A stretch of 64,000 nt of DNA from the NCBI GenBank assembly GCA_903824045.1, contig CAIJVD010000024.1:27858-91857 (forward strand), read 5' to 3'. The notes under the pieces were generated by a model. It saw only the letters and a program-made list of their open reading frames with translations. It made no database searches and was not told the origin of the DNA. The first letter of the stretch is position 1; the number at the start of each line of letters is the position of its first letter. The translations under genes were made by a program, and so were the position numbers. Shown here one piece after another: positions 9,925 through 19,591 of this stretch. The DNA comes from an uncultured Chlorobiaceae bacterium (GTDB lineage Bacteria > Bacteroidota > Chlorobiia > Chlorobiales > Chlorobiaceae).

Positions 9925-10722
9925 TCAGTCGAGCTTGAAAGTGATCGGCACGGTGAGCCATACTCTTATGGGGCTTCCGTTCTGGATGCCGGGATAGTAT
10001 TTCGACTCCATGACGGATTTCAGCGACACGGCATCAAACACCTCGCAGTCTGCCGGAACACGCTTCATGACCTTAGCCTTGAGGGGCTTGCCATCTTCGC
10101 CGATAAGCACAGCGACGAAAACCCTGCCTGTGATGCCTGCAATTCTGGCCATCTCAGGATATTTTGGCTCTCTTTTATCAAGAAAACCAGGCGTTTTTTC
10201 ACACGGCACGAACATCGGAGTTTCATCTCCCGATACGCCCGATCCTGCACCATGTGACTGAATGGCCTGCTTCAGCTCCTTCTGGGTGGCGACCGTCTGC
10301 TGGAGAGGAACCTCGCTCTGATTTACCTGTTTGATTTTCCCCACATTGGGCGGCGGCGCGGTCGATGAGGTCGGCGTTACTGGCGGCGGCTCCGCAGCGC
10401 TGAGCGGCGGGGGAGGTGGCAGCTGGGTTACGCTGGTAACGACCTCATAGCACTCGACCATCGGCTTGTCATCCTTGCCAAAAAGGCCGCCAAGAGCGGA
10501 AAGACGATGCCAATTGGAGGTCACTATCCAGAAACAGCTCAACATGGCAACAGCAATAATGACGCCATGAGTGAGGAAAAGATGTGCCTGGCGGCGCAGG
10601 ACAAGATTGCCGTAGTGCAAATTCCTCAACCGGTCCGTATCAAGAAACTCATCGACAAAAGACCACGACAGCGCTCTTTCGGCAAACGTTTCCTTGTGAA
10701 TTTTCTCAAAATCTGAAGACAC
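9925..10722 (-). CDS. tonB: TonB family energy transducer
   Basis: A 265-residue TonB that would carry energy from the ExbB/ExbD complex across the periplasm to outer-membrane receptors. Unlike enteric TonB, the membrane helix is not at the very N-terminus: about 46 hydrophilic residues precede the helix at roughly 47-68 (HLFLTHGVIIAVAMLSCFWI). A proline-rich spacer follows (residues about 98-127, PPPPPLSAAEPPP and more), then the C-terminal TonB domain (about 185-265) with REPKYPEMARIAGITGRV and the ending VTVPITFKLD. It is the last gene of exbB-exbD-exbD-tonB, 31 nt after the second exbD. The extended cytoplasmic N-terminus resembles transducers of the Bacteroidetes/Chlorobi group. Confidence 0.9.
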   Translation of the reverse strand: MSSDFEKIHKETFAERALSWSFVDEFLDTDRLRNLHYGNLVLRRQAHLFLTHGVIIAVAMLSCFWIVTSNWHRLSALGGLFGKDDKPMVECYEVVTSVTQLPPPPPLSAAEPPPVTPTSSTAPPPNVGKIKQVNQSEVPLQQTVATQKELKQAIQSHGAGSGVSGDETPMFVPCEKTPGFLDKREPKYPEMARIAGITGRVFVAVLIGEDGKPLKAKVMKRVPADCEVFDAVSLKSVMESKYYPGIQNGSPIRVWLTVPITFKLD

Positions 10723-10753
10723 CTTCTCGCACTCCTTTGCCGGTTATTGGAGA

Positions 10754-11278
10754 TTAAACGGCTCTTTTTATTTCCTGTGCATCCTGGTCGGTAAAGTCAT
10801 CGAGACTGAACCGGTCAATTTTCATAAGGTTGAGCTCGTCGATGATGTCGATAAGCTGCTTGTATTTCGCCTTGTCGCTGATTTTGACGACGATGACGGT
10901 TTTCTGGTTCGAACTCGCCTGCTGCTTCAAAAGCTGGCGGAGCGGTTTGCTGAGGGCAAGCTGAGGAGTGTCAGCATTGTCATAGAGCGGAATCCTTTTT
11001 GGCGACTGATTGGCAATCGAGCAGTAGGCCATGCCGTCACCGGCGATTCTCAGCGTCAGGACATTGTTCTCGGCAACCTTCACCTCCGTTTTTTCAGGCG
11101 GAAGGTTGATCTCCATGGTGTTGGATTTCGAGAAGGTGGTGGTCAGCATAAAAAAGGTCAACAACAGGAACGCAACGTCAACCATCGGGGTCATGTCGAG
11201 ACGGAACCCGATCCGTTTCGAGTGCTTCCGGCCTTTTTTCCTGCCGCGGCCGCCGCCGGGTGTATCTACCATCCCCAT
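10754..11278 (-). CDS. exbD: ExbD/TolR biopolymer transport protein (second copy)
   Basis: A 174-residue ExbD/TolR protein with a basic N-terminus rich in Gly/Arg/Lys, a single membrane helix near residues 27-50 in [20 protein letters not shown], and a periplasmic domain. The aspartate in MVDVAF is the proton-path residue of the family. Its ATG at 11278 overlaps the stop codon of the preceding exbD (TGATG), so the two are translationally coupled. A second ExbD may form hetero-oligomers in the ExbBD motor or give it a different partner. TolR is an alternative name, but no tolA, tolB or pal is near, and tonB follows. Confidence 0.9.
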   Translation of the reverse strand: MGMVDTPGGGRGRKKGRKHSKRIGFRLDMTPMVDVAFLLLTFFMLTTTFSKSNTMEINLPPEKTEVKVAENNVLTLRIAGDGMAYCSIANQSPKRIPLYDNADTPQLALSKPLRQLLKQQASSNQKTVIVVKISDKAKYKQLIDIIDELNLMKIDRFSLDDFTDQDAQEIKRAV

Positions 11279-11811
11279 CAGTGCGCCTCCCTTTCAAGAA
11301 CGGTGACCATATTGAAGGTCAGGAGATTCGCCTTTTTGTAGGTCTTGATGACGTAGTTCACCGCCTCAAAACCGGCGCCGATATCGGCCTTGATGACCGG
11401 TCGAAGCTTCTGGTCGGCAAAACGGGCCATGACGACATATTTATCGAGCTCGTCACGACTGACCGTAAAGCTTTCTGCCAGACGGAACTGTTTCAGCGAA
11501 TCCTGCACGGCGGATCCGGAATATCCGGCGGCCTGCAGCTTCTGCTTCACAATGGAGTTGAATATCTTCTCCCTCGTCTGCTGGGAAGAGACACCCATGT
11601 AAAAGGTGTTCTGAGGGCTCACCGTCACCGTCATGACATCCGACTCGGGCAGCTTCAGCAACGAATGCGATGCGGGAAGGTCGATACGCACGACCTCCGG
11701 TGGACGAAATTTCGTGGTCAGCATGAAAAACGTCAACAAAAGGAACGCGACATCGACCATCGGCGTCATATCGAGACGGAACCCTACCCTTTTTGCCTTG
11801 ATTCTCGACAT
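11278..11811 (-). CDS. exbD: ExbD/TolR biopolymer transport protein (first copy)
   Basis: A 177-residue ExbD homologue with the same [20 protein letters not shown] membrane segment (about residues 12-31) as its downstream neighbour, including the family's essential aspartate. The periplasmic parts of the two copies differ greatly, which implies an old duplication with specialised roles. It starts only 6 nt after exbB and ends overlapping the next exbD by one base. It would sit in the inner membrane as part of the proton-driven motor energising TonB. Confidence 0.9.
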   Translation of the reverse strand: MSRIKAKRVGFRLDMTPMVDVAFLLLTFFMLTTKFRPPEVVRIDLPASHSLLKLPESDVMTVTVSPQNTFYMGVSSQQTREKIFNSIVKQKLQAAGYSGSAVQDSLKQFRLAESFTVSRDELDKYVVMARFADQKLRPVIKADIGAGFEAVNYVIKTYKKANLLTFNMVTVLEREAH

Positions 11812-11817
11812 GAGCAG

Positions 11818-12564
11818 TTATTCCGATTTACCTGTTCCGAGTGTCTGGATGATATAAAACGCAGCCTCATCGATCGTATAGCTGAAACGATCGACCTTGT
11901 TGGTAAAGACATTGTAGGCAACGATACCCATGATGCCGCCGACAATACCGAGCGCCGTATTGAAGAGCGCCTCGGAGATGCCCAGTGAGAGCTGAACTGC
12001 ATCAGGTGCTCCGCTCGTAGCCATCGCGGCAAAAGCGCGGATCATGCCGAGAGTCGTGCCCAGAAGCCCGACCATCGTCGAAATGGAAGCGATGGTAGAG
12101 ATGGCTACAAGGTTTTTCTCCAGGAGAGGCATCTCCATCGTGGTAGCCTCCTCAACAGCCTTCTCCATCTCGCTGATCTTTTTCTCGCGGTCGGTGATGT
12201 TGAAGTGAGCAAACCTCTTGTATCTCTCCAGCACCGTTCTGAGCACCACGGCAAGCGAGCTCTCGTGCTCGTCGCATTTGGCAATGGCCTGGTCGATGCG
12301 CCCGCCATCGATATCCTGCTTGAGCTCCCTGACGAATTCCGGGATGTTACCCTTGCCGGCAGCCTTGTTGAGAGCAATAATGCGCTCGACAGTGTAGGCG
12401 ATAACCATCAGGATAAGGGCCATCAGCACCGAGACAACAGGGCCGCCCTTCCAGACTGCATGAAACATGGATCCCGGAGGGGTGGTGCCCATCCATACAT
12501 AAAATCCAAACGATACAATGTAGGTGGCCGCGATAAGCATGCCAGTGAAAAAACCCTGTTTCAT
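11818..12564 (-). CDS. exbB: ExbB/TolQ/MotA proton channel
   Basis: A 248-residue MotA/TolQ/ExbB family protein, first gene of the TonB operon. Membrane helices are visible at about residues 7-25, 43-62 (VVSVLMALILMVIAYTVERI), 155-175 and 198-222. The C-terminal family block is present: LVAISTIASISTMVGLLGTT and then ALFNTALGIVGGIMGIVAYN. A long cytoplasmic segment rich in Glu/Lys lies between helices 2 and 3. It forms the stator or channel with ExbD. The start ATG at 12564 faces dnaG across a 296-bp divergent spacer that must hold both promoters. Confidence 0.9.
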   Translation of the reverse strand: MKQGFFTGMLIAATYIVSFGFYVWMGTTPPGSMFHAVWKGGPVVSVLMALILMVIAYTVERIIALNKAAGKGNIPEFVRELKQDIDGGRIDQAIAKCDEHESSLAVVLRTVLERYKRFAHFNITDREKKISEMEKAVEEATTMEMPLLEKNLVAISTIASISTMVGLLGTTLGMIRAFAAMATSGAPDAVQLSLGISEALFNTALGIVGGIMGIVAYNVFTNKVDRFSYTIDEAAFYIIQTLGTGKSE

Positions 12565-12860
12565 AGACTACAATTTATTTTGACTGTCGCTACGAGTCCC
12601 AATGGAGGCTCCGAGCCGCCATGTGATTTGCTATACTCGGGAGCATAGCGTAACATAACGGATACCGTGACCGGCTGAGGTAACGGGCTGAGCGCCTGCA
12701 GTATAGTAACCATAGACAGGACAGCAGATTGCAAGGCAATTAAAAAACAATGATCAGTCAGGAATTTAGTAAATAAGGTTGTGATTTTTCAACAGTAATC
12801 GAATTCCGCACACGAAAAGCACCTCTTTCACCCATTTTATGGTAATCACACTTCAGGAAA
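12565..12860. other. Divergent exbB/dnaG promoter region
   Basis: No gene or repeat is seen in these 296 bases. As the start codons of exbB (minus) and dnaG (plus) face outward, it should contain both promoters. I cannot pick reliable -35/-10 boxes. The dnaG start at 12861 is preceded by CTTCAGGAAA, a weak ribosome-binding site. Confidence 0.4.
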
Positions 12861-14768
12861 ATGATTCCGCATTCAGCAATCGATGATATACGCCAGGCTG
12901 CAGATATTGTCGATATCATCTCTGACTACCTGACGCTTCAGCCCTCTGGACGCAACTACAAGGCGCTCTCCCCGTTCACACAGGAGAAAACCCCCTCATT
13001 TGTCGTATCCCCCGACAAGCAGATATACAAGTGCTTCTCAACAGGCAAGGGCGGCAATGTCTTCTCCTTTGTCATGGAGATGGAAAAGGTCTCCTTCCCC
13101 GAAGCGGTAGAACTTGTCGCGAAGCGCGCAGGAATAGATATCAGCCGGTTTACAGAGAACAAGCGCCAGGAAAACCCCCAGGAACAGAGCTGGACCGAGA
13201 CCCTCCGCTGGGCAGCAAAGCTCTTCCACAAAACGCTTCAGAGTGAAGCCGGAAAACAGGGGTTCGATTATCTCACCGGGGAGCGCGGCGTATCGGAAAA
13301 AACCATTCGAAGCTTCGGCATCGGCTATGCCCCTGAGGCATGGGAGCACCTGCTCGGCGAGGCAAAAAAAGCATCCATTCCCTCAGAGCACCTTGCCGAC
13401 CTCGGCCTCATAACCCACAACAAGCAGCGGAAATCATGGTATGACACCTTTCGCAGCCGGGTGATCTTCCCCGTTTTTTCAGTAGGCGGGCAGGTTGTCG
13501 GATTCGGCGGTCGAACCATGAAGAGCGACCCCAATACCCCGAAATACCTGAACTCCCCGGAGAGCCGGATGTTCGAAAAATCGAAATTGCTCTACGGCCT
13601 TCACGTCGCCAAGCAGGAGATCCGGCGTGCGGAATCGGCACTGCTTGTCGAGGGATACATGGATGTCATCGCCCTTCACCAGGCCGGGATCACCAATGCT
13701 GTGGCCTCATGCGGCACGTCACTCACCCGCTACCAGGCAAAAATCCTGCAGAAATATACCTCAAACGTGCTCTTCATCTACGACGCCGACAAGGCCGGCC
13801 TGAAATCGATGATGAGCGGCATCGACACCCTGCTCGGCGAAGGGCTCTCGCCCTCTGTCCTCATGCTTCCTTCAGGCGATGATCCCGACAGTTTTGTGCG
13901 CAGGGAGGGACGCGACGGCTTCCTGAACTACGTCGAAGGGAATCGCCTCTCGTTTCTCGAGTTCCAGATCCGGTATTTTACCGAGTCAGGCGAGTTCAGC
14001 CGGCCGGAACAGAAGTCGAAAGCGATCCGTGCGATGACCCACACCATAGCAGAGATACCCGACAGGATCCGCCAGGAGCTCTACCTCCAGGAGCTCTCTG
14101 AAAAGCTCGGCGTCAGCCTCCCGGCACTCCGGGAGCTGATCGGCGAGGAGCATGCCGGGCAGAGGATGAAAGAGTCCAGAGAAGAGCGCGGCGCACTGAA
14201 CCAGGCGCCTAAAGCCGCCCAAAAAGCTTCACCGGAAACCATATCGGTCCTTGAAAAAACATTTCTGAAAGCGTTGCTCGAAAGCACCGGCTACGGCAAC
14301 GTGGTTCTGGAGTTCGCCGCATCACACGAAGAGATGCTTGAACTCTCACATCCCGAAGCAAAGCGGATTTTCTCCCATATGATCCGCCGCTACCATGAGA
14401 TTGCCGGCAATCCTGATGAGCGTATCGACATTGCGACCGAAATCAGCCTTTTCAGCACCCCTGAATCGAGAGACCTCGCCTCCGGACTGCTGATGGACCA
14501 GCCAGTCAGCAGCAAATGGCATGAGCTCATCGACCAGCAAGCCGAAAATGCAAAGCGCTGCCTTGCCATGTTCCTCGATGCCTTCAAGAACCTGATTCTC
14601 GAGCCGCTGCTCCGCCGAAAGAGTGAAGTCACCGAAAACATCCGCCTTGAAAACGATACCGAGCGGGAGATCGAACTCTCCAGGGAAAAGATAGAGCTGG
14701 ACCGGAAAATCCGGAAAACCTCGAAAGAGCTTAGCGCAATGATCACCAGCATTCTCGAAAACTCCTGA
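12861..14768 (+). CDS. dnaG: DNA primase with degenerate zinc site
   Basis: A 635-residue DnaG that makes RNA primers for replication. The order is normal: an N-terminal CHC2-type domain (about 1-100), the RNA polymerase/Toprim core with LLVEGYMDVIALHQAG near 258-273 and LFIYDADKAGLKS near 304-316, and a C-terminal DnaB-binding region. The oddity is in the zinc site. Where the family has C-x2-H-x17-C-x2-C, this protein has S37, T40, C58 and T61 within LSPFTQEKTPSF and IYKCFSTGKGG, so three of four ligands are gone although the surrounding fold residues are kept. The reading frame is intact and the codons are clear. It is followed by a terminator shared with glyA. Confidence 0.95.
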   Translation: MIPHSAIDDIRQAADIVDIISDYLTLQPSGRNYKALSPFTQEKTPSFVVSPDKQIYKCFSTGKGGNVFSFVMEMEKVSFPEAVELVAKRAGIDISRFTENKRQENPQEQSWTETLRWAAKLFHKTLQSEAGKQGFDYLTGERGVSEKTIRSFGIGYAPEAWEHLLGEAKKASIPSEHLADLGLITHNKQRKSWYDTFRSRVIFPVFSVGGQVVGFGGRTMKSDPNTPKYLNSPESRMFEKSKLLYGLHVAKQEIRRAESALLVEGYMDVIALHQAGITNAVASCGTSLTRYQAKILQKYTSNVLFIYDADKAGLKSMMSGIDTLLGEGLSPSVLMLPSGDDPDSFVRREGRDGFLNYVEGNRLSFLEFQIRYFTESGEFSRPEQKSKAIRAMTHTIAEIPDRIRQELYLQELSEKLGVSLPALRELIGEEHAGQRMKESREERGALNQAPKAAQKASPETISVLEKTFLKALLESTGYGNVVLEFAASHEEMLELSHPEAKRIFSHMIRRYHEIAGNPDERIDIATEISLFSTPESRDLASGLLMDQPVSSKWHELIDQQAENAKRCLAMFLDAFKNLILEPLLRRKSEVTENIRLENDTEREIELSREKIELDRKIRKTSKELSAMITSILENS

Positions 14769-14795
14769 CTCCCGCCCACTCTTCCCTTCTCACCA

Positions 14796-14830
14796 ATAAA
14801 AAAGCCGCCCAACACAGGCGGCTTTTTTAT
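14796..14830. terminator. Bidirectional terminator between dnaG and glyA
   Basis: A 14-bp inverted repeat (14796-14809 and 14817-14830) with core GCCGCC/GGCGGC and flanking A and T runs lies between the converging ends of dnaG and glyA. It can terminate transcription from either side. Confidence 0.9.
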
Positions 14831-14852
14831 TAACTCGGAATCGATAAGGTAA

Positions 14853-16175
14853 TCACTCGGTCGGGCCGTAGCCAACAAGCGGGTTGCGAAGGCAGAGCGC
14901 CTTGACCTCCTCCCTGACACCGTGGCAGATAGCAGTGACGTCGGCCTTCTCGGCAGAGATGATGACGCGGTCAATAAGGCCAGCGATGGCGATGCTGTCA
15001 GCTTCGTTCATCCCCCTGGTGGTCATTGCCGGAGTGCCGATACGAATGCCGCTGGTCACGAAGGGCGACTTGTCATCGAACGGAACCATATTCTTGTTGA
15101 CCGTGATGCCAGCTTCGTGCAGAAGGTTCTCGGCAACCTTGCCGGTAACGTTCTTGTTGCGCAGGTCAAGCAGCATGAGATGGTTTTTCGTGCCGCCGCT
15201 GACAATATTGTAGCCGAGCTCGACAAACCGGTCAGCCATAGCCGCGGCATTTTTGCGAACCTGCACGGCATACTCCCTGAACTCGGGCTTCAATGCCTCG
15301 CCGAACGCAACCGCCTTGCCGGCGATGACGTGCATCAAGGGACCGCCCTGGATACCAGGCATAACCTCGGCATCAATCACCTCACTCATCATTTTCAGGC
15401 GCGAGCCGGTTTTGGTCTTGATGGTAATGCCCATCGGATTCTCAAAGTCGGACCCCATCATGATCATGCCGCCCCTTGGGCCGCGAAGGGTCTTGTGGGT
15501 CGTGGTGGTAACAAAATGGCAGTGCGGCATCGGATCGCCAAGCAGGCCCGCGGCGATGAGACCGGCAGGATGGGCGATATCGGCCATCAGAAACGCGCCA
15601 ACCTTGTCGGCAATCGCCCTGAACGCCTTGAGGTCGAATCCCTGGGAGTAGGCACTCGCGCCGGCGATAATAAGCTTCGGGCGAACCTTCAGGGCGAGCT
15701 CCTCAACCTTGTTCATATCAATACAGCCGGTCTCGCGGTCAACCCCGTAGGAGTGGGCGTCAAAAAGCTGGCCGGAAAAGTTGACATGGCTGCCGTGAGT
15801 GAGGTGACCTCCGTGTGAAAGATCGAGACCCATGATGGGGTCGCCGGGCTTCAGTACCGCAAAGAGCACGGCCATGTTGGCGCTCGAACCGGAGTGCGGC
15901 TGCACGTTGACATAGTCGCATCCGAAGAGCTTCTTTGCCCGGTCCCTTGCAAGGTTTTCGGCCACATCCACAAATTCGCATCCGCCGTAGTAGCGCTTTC
16001 CGGGATAGCCCTCGGCATATTTGTTGGTCATCAGCGATCCGCAGGCCTGCATGACTGCCCTGCTGGTGAAGTTTTCAGAAGCAATAAGCTCAAGGGTTTC
16101 AGTCTGCCGCGTCGTTTCGGCTGCAATTGCTGCAAAGACCTCTTTATCCTGCAACTGAAGGATGTCGGTATCCAT
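14853..16175 (-). CDS. glyA: Serine hydroxymethyltransferase
   Basis: A 440-residue PLP enzyme that interconverts serine and glycine with tetrahydrofolate, the main one-carbon source. Seen motifs are [12 protein letters not shown] near residue 30, [20 protein letters not shown] near 49, LNVQPHSG-type substrate region ([13 protein letters not shown]) and the PLP-lysine block [14 protein letters not shown] with K at about 228. The reading frame is open further upstream, but the ATG at 16175, giving [14 protein letters not shown], matches the family start and has AAGGAA upstream. It converges on dnaG and lies 86 nt downstream of ribBA on the same strand. Confidence 0.95.
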   Translation of the reverse strand: MDTDILQLQDKEVFAAIAAETTRQTETLELIASENFTSRAVMQACGSLMTNKYAEGYPGKRYYGGCEFVDVAENLARDRAKKLFGCDYVNVQPHSGSSANMAVLFAVLKPGDPIMGLDLSHGGHLTHGSHVNFSGQLFDAHSYGVDRETGCIDMNKVEELALKVRPKLIIAGASAYSQGFDLKAFRAIADKVGAFLMADIAHPAGLIAAGLLGDPMPHCHFVTTTTHKTLRGPRGGMIMMGSDFENPMGITIKTKTGSRLKMMSEVIDAEVMPGIQGGPLMHVIAGKAVAFGEALKPEFREYAVQVRKNAAAMADRFVELGYNIVSGGTKNHLMLLDLRNKNVTGKVAENLLHEAGITVNKNMVPFDDKSPFVTSGIRIGTPAMTTRGMNEADSIAIAGLIDRVIISAEKADVTAICHGVREEVKALCLRNPLVGYGPTE

Positions 16176-16261
16176 CGCGAGTCGTTCCTTTTCCTTTCGG
16201 AGATTTACTTGTTGGTATGTGTTCTGCCTGTAAAGTGTATCAAAAAAAGAGTCCTCTCCGC

Positions 16262-17494
16262 TTACAGCTTTTTGCCGGAGCAGGAGCAACCAATCATATG
16301 GCCGAGCTTGTCACGTTTGGTATCCAGATAGCCCTGGTTGATTGCATTCGGGGCGATCTCAAGCGGAATGCGCTCAACAATTTCAAGCCCGTAGCCCTCC
16401 AGACCGACAACTTTTTTCGGGTTGTTGGTAAGGATTTTCATCTTGTGGATGCCGAGATCCTTGAGAATCTGGGCGCCGATACCGTAGTCGCGCAGATCGG
16501 CCTTGAAGCCGAGTTTTTCGTTGGCCTCGACGGTATCGAGCCCCTCATCCTGGAGATTGTATGCTTTAAGCTTGTTGATCAGGCCGATCCCCCGGCCCTC
16601 CTGCATGAGATAGACAAGCACGCCGCGACCCTCTTTTTCGATCATGGCAAGCGCCGAGGCGAGCTGGAGACCGCAATCGCATCGAAGTGAGGCAAAGGTG
16701 TCGCCGGTGGCGCACTGAGAGTGTACCCTGACAAGTACCGGCTCGTCAGTCGTGACATCCCCCTTCACAAAAGCCATGTGGTTCTGCTGGTCGGTAAATG
16801 ATTCGTAGGCAATCAGGCGGAAAACACCGTAAGCGGTCGGAAGAGTAGACTCCACCGCACGGCTGACGAGCTTGTTGCGCTGCATCTGGTATGCGACAAG
16901 CTCCTTGATGGTAATCAGTTTGAGCCCGAACTTCTCCTTGATCTTGATCAGTTCGGGAAGGCGGGCCATGCTGCCGTCATCATGAAGGATCTCGCAGAGC
17001 AAACCGACAGGGCTGCAACCGGCGAGCCGGGCAAGATCGACGGCGGCTTCGGTGTGACCGACACGGCGCAGAACGCCTCCGGTCATGGCGCGGAGAGGGA
17101 AAATATGGCCCGGGCGGGAAAAATCATCAGCCGTGCAGGAGGGGTCGCCGAGCATCTTGATGGTCGTCGCCCGGTCAAAGGCGGAGATGCCGGTCGTCAC
17201 TCCTTCGGCAACCGCATCGACCGATACGGTAAAATTGGTTTCGTGCTGGGAAGTGTTGCGCTGGACCATCGGGTCAAGCTGAAGCTCCTTTGCTCGCTCC
17301 ATGGTAACGGCAACGCAGAGAAGACCCCTTGCCTCACGGGTGATAAAATTCACCATTTCGGTGGTCACCATGTCGGCCGCGGCAATAAAATCGCCCTCGT
17401 CCTCACGGTCCTCGTCGTCAATGACGATGACCAGCTTGCCCTGGCGGATATCTTCGAGCGCGGCTTCGATTGAATCGAAAATCTTCTTGTCCAT
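16262..17494 (-). CDS. ribBA: Bifunctional DHBP synthase / GTP cyclohydrolase II
   Basis: A 410-residue fusion catalysing both entry steps of riboflavin synthesis. The N-terminal half (about 1-205) is 3,4-dihydroxy-2-butanone-4-phosphate synthase with [16 protein letters not shown] near residue 25 and [15 protein letters not shown] near 95. The C-terminal half is GTP cyclohydrolase II with the zinc motif [14 protein letters not shown], the MQEGRGIGL loop and [12 protein letters not shown]. All three zinc cysteines are present. The ATG at 17494 ([13 protein letters not shown]) begins the conserved domain, although the frame is open for a further 38 codons. I looked for an FMN riboswitch in the 228-bp leader and see none. 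Confidence 0.95.
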   Translation of the reverse strand: MDKKIFDSIEAALEDIRQGKLVIVIDDEDREDEGDFIAAADMVTTEMVNFITREARGLLCVAVTMERAKELQLDPMVQRNTSQHETNFTVSVDAVAEGVTTGISAFDRATTIKMLGDPSCTADDFSRPGHIFPLRAMTGGVLRRVGHTEAAVDLARLAGCSPVGLLCEILHDDGSMARLPELIKIKEKFGLKLITIKELVAYQMQRNKLVSRAVESTLPTAYGVFRLIAYESFTDQQNHMAFVKGDVTTDEPVLVRVHSQCATGDTFASLRCDCGLQLASALAMIEKEGRGVLVYLMQEGRGIGLINKLKAYNLQDEGLDTVEANEKLGFKADLRDYGIGAQILKDLGIHKMKILTNNPKKVVGLEGYGLEIVERIPLEIAPNAINQGYLDTKRDKLGHMIGCSCSGKKL

Positions 17495-17722
17495 ATGCGT
17501 GGTTACACCCTTTTTCGGAACTGAAATTACTCGAAAACACCTGTAATGTAAAAAAATTCCCGTTCCATTTTCACGGCTCAATAAAAGAAGAACAGGCAGC
17601 CAAAACACTCAGCTTTGAGAAGCAGGTGCATTTTTGTATTATGCACCGGTTTCATATGAAGAGGTGAATTATTACCTTTACATCTGCCATATCCCGAAGC
17701 TTTCCTAAACTATAGAGACTGC

Positions 17723-19579
17723 ATGACCACACAAGCTTCCGACCTGACGCAGGAGGTTGTTGAACTTGCCCGGAAATTCCCGAAAGAGCGCCTTCTGCAG
17801 GCAAAACAGCACGGGTTTTCTGATTTTCAGCTTGCCAACATCTTCAATACCACCGAACCCGCCATCCGCGCCCTCAGAAAACATCATGGCGTAGAGTCTG
17901 TCTTCAAGACCGTCGACACCTGCGCAGCGGAGTTCGATGCAAAAACACCCTACCACTACTCGACCTACGAAGTTGAGAATGAGTCCGTTTCCTCCGACCG
18001 CAAAAAGGTCATTATTCTCGGCGGTGGCCCAAACCGTATAGGACAGGGCATCGAGTTCGATTACTGTTGTGTCCAGGCGGTCTTTGCCCTCCGGGAGGCA
18101 GGCTATGAGACCATCATGGTCAACTGCAACCCCGAAACTGTCTCTACCGACTACGACATTGCCGACAAGCTCTACTTTGAGCCCCTCACCTTCGAAGATA
18201 CCATCCGCATCATTGAGCACGAAAAGCCTCTTGGCGTCATCGTCAGCTTCGGCGGCCAGACCCCGCTGAAACTCTCGACAAAGCTGCATGAAGCCGGCGT
18301 CACCATTCTTGGCACCTCCTCCGAGGGAATTGATCTGGCCGAAGACCGCAAAAAGTTCGGAGCGCTGCTCGAACGGCTCAACATTCCTCACCCCGAATAC
18401 GGCACGGCCATCAGCTTTGAAGAGGCACAGGCTATCACCCGCAGAATCGGCTACCCCGCTCTCGTCCGCCCGAGCTACGTTCTCGGCGGCAGGGCCATGA
18501 AAATCATCTACAGTGACGACTCGCTCAAGGAGTATGTCGACCAGGCGCTCTTCATCACCGAGAAGTACCCGCTCCTGATCGACCGCTTCCTCGAAACCGC
18601 TGTCGAGTTCGATATCGACGCCATCGCCGACACCACGGACTGCGTCATCAGCGGCATCATGCAGCACGTCGAGGCGGCCGGCATTCACAGCGGCGACTCG
18701 ACCTCCATTCTGCCCTACCACAACATCAGCCCGAAGGCCATTGCGACCATGAAGGCCCATACCCGAACCCTTGCGACCAACCTCAAGGTAGTGGGTCTGA
18801 TGAACATTCAGTATGCCGTGCAGAACGACAGCGTCTTTGTTATAGAGGTAAACCCGAGAGCGAGCCGCACGGTCCCCTTCGTCGGCAAGGCGACCGCCAT
18901 ACCGGTTGTCAAAATCGCCACCCGCGTCATGCTCGGCGAAAAGCTCAGCGACCTGCGAAAGGAGTACGACCTGAAGGATTGCGACGAGCTCGGCCTGAAA
19001 CACATGGCCATCAAGGAGCCCGTATTCCCCTTCTCGAAGTTCGTCAAGTCAGGCGTCTACCTTGGCCCGGAAATGCGCTCGACCGGTGAAGCCATGAGTC
19101 TTGCCAACGAGTTCCCCGAAGCATTCGCCAAAGCCTATCAGGCGGCTAACATGCATCTGCCTCTCTCCGGAGCGGTCTTCATCAGCGTCAACGACCAGGA
19201 CAAGAACCAGCGCATTATCGCTATCTGTGAAGCGCTCTACCGCATGGACTTCGACCTGATTGCAACCGAAGGCACCTACAACTTCCTGAAGGAACACAAC
19301 ATCGAGTGCAAGAAGGTATACAAGGTAGGTGAGGAGGGGCGTCCCAACATCTTCGACATCATCAAGCACGGCAAGATCAACTTTGTCATCAACACGCCGA
19401 GAGGCGAAAAGGCGCTGCATGACGAGGAGGCTATCGGTGCCGCATCGGTGCTGAGCAATGTGCCCTTCGTCACCACCATCGAAGCGGCCGAAGCATCAGT
19501 CCAGGCTATTGACTGTATCCGCCACCAGGAGTTTGGCGTTAAAAGCTTACAGGAGTACGCGACCTACCGCAACAGATAA
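17723..19579 (+). CDS. carB: Carbamoyl-phosphate synthase large subunit, C-terminal half (split CarB)
   Basis: This 618-residue protein matches only the second part of a normal CarB of about 1070 residues. Residues 1-80 are the end of the oligomerisation domain (GFSDFQLANIF, then VDTCAAEF). Residues about 90-470 are the second ATP-grasp synthetase, with GGGPNRIGQGIEFDYCC, NCNPETVSTDYD, RPSYVLGGRAM and FVIEVNPRASRT. Residues about 480-600 are the MGS-like regulatory domain with NTPRGEKAL. This half phosphorylates carbamate to carbamoyl phosphate for arginine and pyrimidines. The first half is not upstream: the preceding DNA holds divergent ribBA. So it is a true gene split, as known in Aquifex and some archaea, not a local frameshift. 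Confidence 0.92.
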   Translation: MTTQASDLTQEVVELARKFPKERLLQAKQHGFSDFQLANIFNTTEPAIRALRKHHGVESVFKTVDTCAAEFDAKTPYHYSTYEVENESVSSDRKKVIILGGGPNRIGQGIEFDYCCVQAVFALREAGYETIMVNCNPETVSTDYDIADKLYFEPLTFEDTIRIIEHEKPLGVIVSFGGQTPLKLSTKLHEAGVTILGTSSEGIDLAEDRKKFGALLERLNIPHPEYGTAISFEEAQAITRRIGYPALVRPSYVLGGRAMKIIYSDDSLKEYVDQALFITEKYPLLIDRFLETAVEFDIDAIADTTDCVISGIMQHVEAAGIHSGDSTSILPYHNISPKAIATMKAHTRTLATNLKVVGLMNIQYAVQNDSVFVIEVNPRASRTVPFVGKATAIPVVKIATRVMLGEKLSDLRKEYDLKDCDELGLKHMAIKEPVFPFSKFVKSGVYLGPEMRSTGEAMSLANEFPEAFAKAYQAANMHLPLSGAVFISVNDQDKNQRIIAICEALYRMDFDLIATEGTYNFLKEHNIECKKVYKVGEEGRPNIFDIIKHGKINFVINTPRGEKALHDEEAIGAASVLSNVPFVTTIEAAEASVQAIDCIRHQEFGVKSLQEYATYRNR

Positions 19580-19591
19580 AACGGAGAAACC

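Noticed and set aside
17495..17722. Possible FMN riboswitch ahead of ribBA, or a lost 5' half of carB
   Set aside because: No conserved RFN-element sequence is seen, and no frame in this gap resembles the first CarB synthetase domain, so neither idea holds.
17705..19003. A 432-codon open frame on the minus strand opposite carB
   Set aside because: It is the antisense of the strongly conserved carB, has no recognisable domain and arises from the codon bias of the real gene.
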